64,000 bases of DNA from Dyadobacter koreensis (GTDB taxonomy: Bacteria > Bacteroidota > Bacteroidia > Cytophagales > Spirosomataceae), in assembly GCF_900108855.1 (NCBI RefSeq), contig NZ_FNXY01000011.1, forward strand, positions 186,001-250,000, read 5' to 3'. This document shows positions 63,527-64,000 of this stretch, in pieces. The position numbers and the translations under genes were made by a program. The number at the start of each line of letters is the position of its first letter. Positions within the stretch are counted from its first letter, which is position 1. Under the pieces are notes generated by a model, which saw only the letters and a program-made list of their open reading frames with translations, was not told the DNA's origin and ran no database searches.

Positions 63527-64000
63527 TCATAACTTCAATTTTAATTGGTGGTAGCTTCTGCGACAGACATCATGAACAAGGAAGTTTCTCATTTGTCCTT
63601 CTTCCATTAGGGCAATGGTGCCCCAGGGAAGTTCTCGTCCGATTAGTTTGCCACAGAAGGGGCACGTGCGTTTTTGCCGCTTCCACAGGTGGAGTAGCGA
63701 CTTCTTGCCCCCAAGGGATTCGAGCATCTTGTAGGCCTCCCTTTGGTCAAAGTAGTGTTTCCACTCAGGATCGAAGGGATTAGCGTCCTGCTTAATCTGA
63801 ACGTGGCGGAGTATCTTAGTGTCGTACAGCCTTTTCAGAGAGAACACTTCGTTTCTGTTCTTAAAGTCAGGCGTATCGACGGCGAATGTCCAGTTTCTGT
63901 TCTTGACTTTGCGGAAATACTTATTTGCGACCCAGAATTTGCCCTTTTTTGGGTGCCTTCTCATAGCCCATGCCCACAGCTTTTTAAATATCAGTGAATC
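63527..64000 (-). CDS. group II intron maturase/reverse transcriptase, C-terminal part
   Basis: 158-codon partial frame running off the window: DSLIFKKLWAWAMRRHPKKGKFWVANKYFR, NWTFAVDTPDF, LYDTKILRHVQIKQDANPFDPEWKHYF (maturase domain X and linker). It is followed by an HNH-type C-terminus with CPFCGKLI, in which the expected HH pair region reads MRNFLVHDVCRRSYHQLK. It would help the intron splice and mobilise. The first Cys pair is intact, and the HNH His pair is incomplete, so endonuclease activity is uncertain. The reverse-transcriptase core is outside the window. Confidence 0.88.
   Translation of the reverse strand, partial: DSLIFKKLWAWAMRRHPKKGKFWVANKYFRKVKNRNWTFAVDTPDFKNRNEVFSLKRLYDTKILRHVQIKQDANPFDPEWKHYFDQREAYKMLESLGGKKSLLHLWKRQKRTCPFCGKLIGRELPWGTIALMEEGQMRNFLVHDVCRRSYHQLKLKL

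Larger units (their letters stand above)
63417..64000 (-). mobile_element. group II intron in traG, 3' part
   Basis: Read on the minus strand, the intron 3' end shows the maturase coding end, then domain V (63457-63491) and a domain VI hairpin (GCGGGA-GTAA-TCCCGC, 63430-63445). It ends CCTACCCGAC, fitting the RAY-type 3' boundary, with the traG exon AAAGCAATC starting at 63416. The 5' end is beyond the window. Confidence 0.85.

Overview
The window looks like a chromosomal stretch of a Bacteroidota bacterium, probably of the Cytophagales (Dyadobacter/Spirosoma-like). That placement is inferred from type IX secretion (T9SS) sorting domains, LytS/LytTR and NarL-type regulators, CTnDOT-like Tra proteins, a TonB siderophore receptor, and poor Shine-Dalgarno sites with occasional TAnnTTTG promoter boxes. 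No rRNA, tRNA or CRISPR array was found. Gene density outside the operons is low, and many intergenic stretches hold decayed genes.

Layout. 1-9 kb: a short inverted-repeat element, a broken serine recombinase, a TonB-dependent siderophore receptor, an acyltransferase and a LytS/LytTR two-component pair. 9-14 kb: three NarL-type regulators and one histidine kinase. 14-22.6 kb: a minus-strand array of secreted proteins, six of which (one frameshifted) share an N-terminal module (signal peptide + VKIG-x-x-PT + LEIE/LEVE) but differ at the C-terminus. A predicted repeat-rich exported protein, a glycine-rich secreted protein and a T9SS cargo protein are interspersed. 23.6-26.5 kb: two paralogous NarL-like regulators with a shared, identically spaced upstream element; one carries a perfect 58-bp palindrome in its predicted leader. 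27-33 kb: a duplicated and decayed two-gene module, a HlyD pseudogene, and fragments of a plasmid/ICE-type region (DUF932 protein and neighbours). 33-38 kb: an AT-rich AraC/FAD-monooxygenase/membrane-protein cassette followed by IS982, Tn3 and porin-like remnants. 38-44 kb: TetR, a second T9SS cargo protein, two more degenerate NarL-like proteins, a membrane protein and an ISL3 transposase remnant. 45-52 kb: Crp/Fnr regulator, small reductase-like protein, and a complete RND efflux operon (adaptor, pump, TolC). 52.8-64 kb: the transfer region of an integrative conjugative element on the minus strand (traG 3' exon, traI, two traI/TerB-like genes, traJ, traK, traL-position gene, traM, traN and cargo/regulatory genes). 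traG is interrupted by a group II intron whose 3' end and maturase C-terminus lie at the window edge.

How it fits together. The most distinctive part is 9-26 kb: a modular family of secreted proteins with C1q/TNF-like C-terminal domains, framed by orphan NarL-type regulators whose receiver domains range from canonical to clearly unable to accept phosphate. A smaller version (T9SS cargo plus two degenerate regulators) occurs at 39-43 kb. Regulation of the surface genes by these proteins is inference from proximity. A family of ~110-170 bp elements with 12-bp terminal inverted repeats (GGAGAATTCGGA) is scattered through the window and matches the end of the ISL3 remnant, so it looks like a non-autonomous ISL3 derivative.
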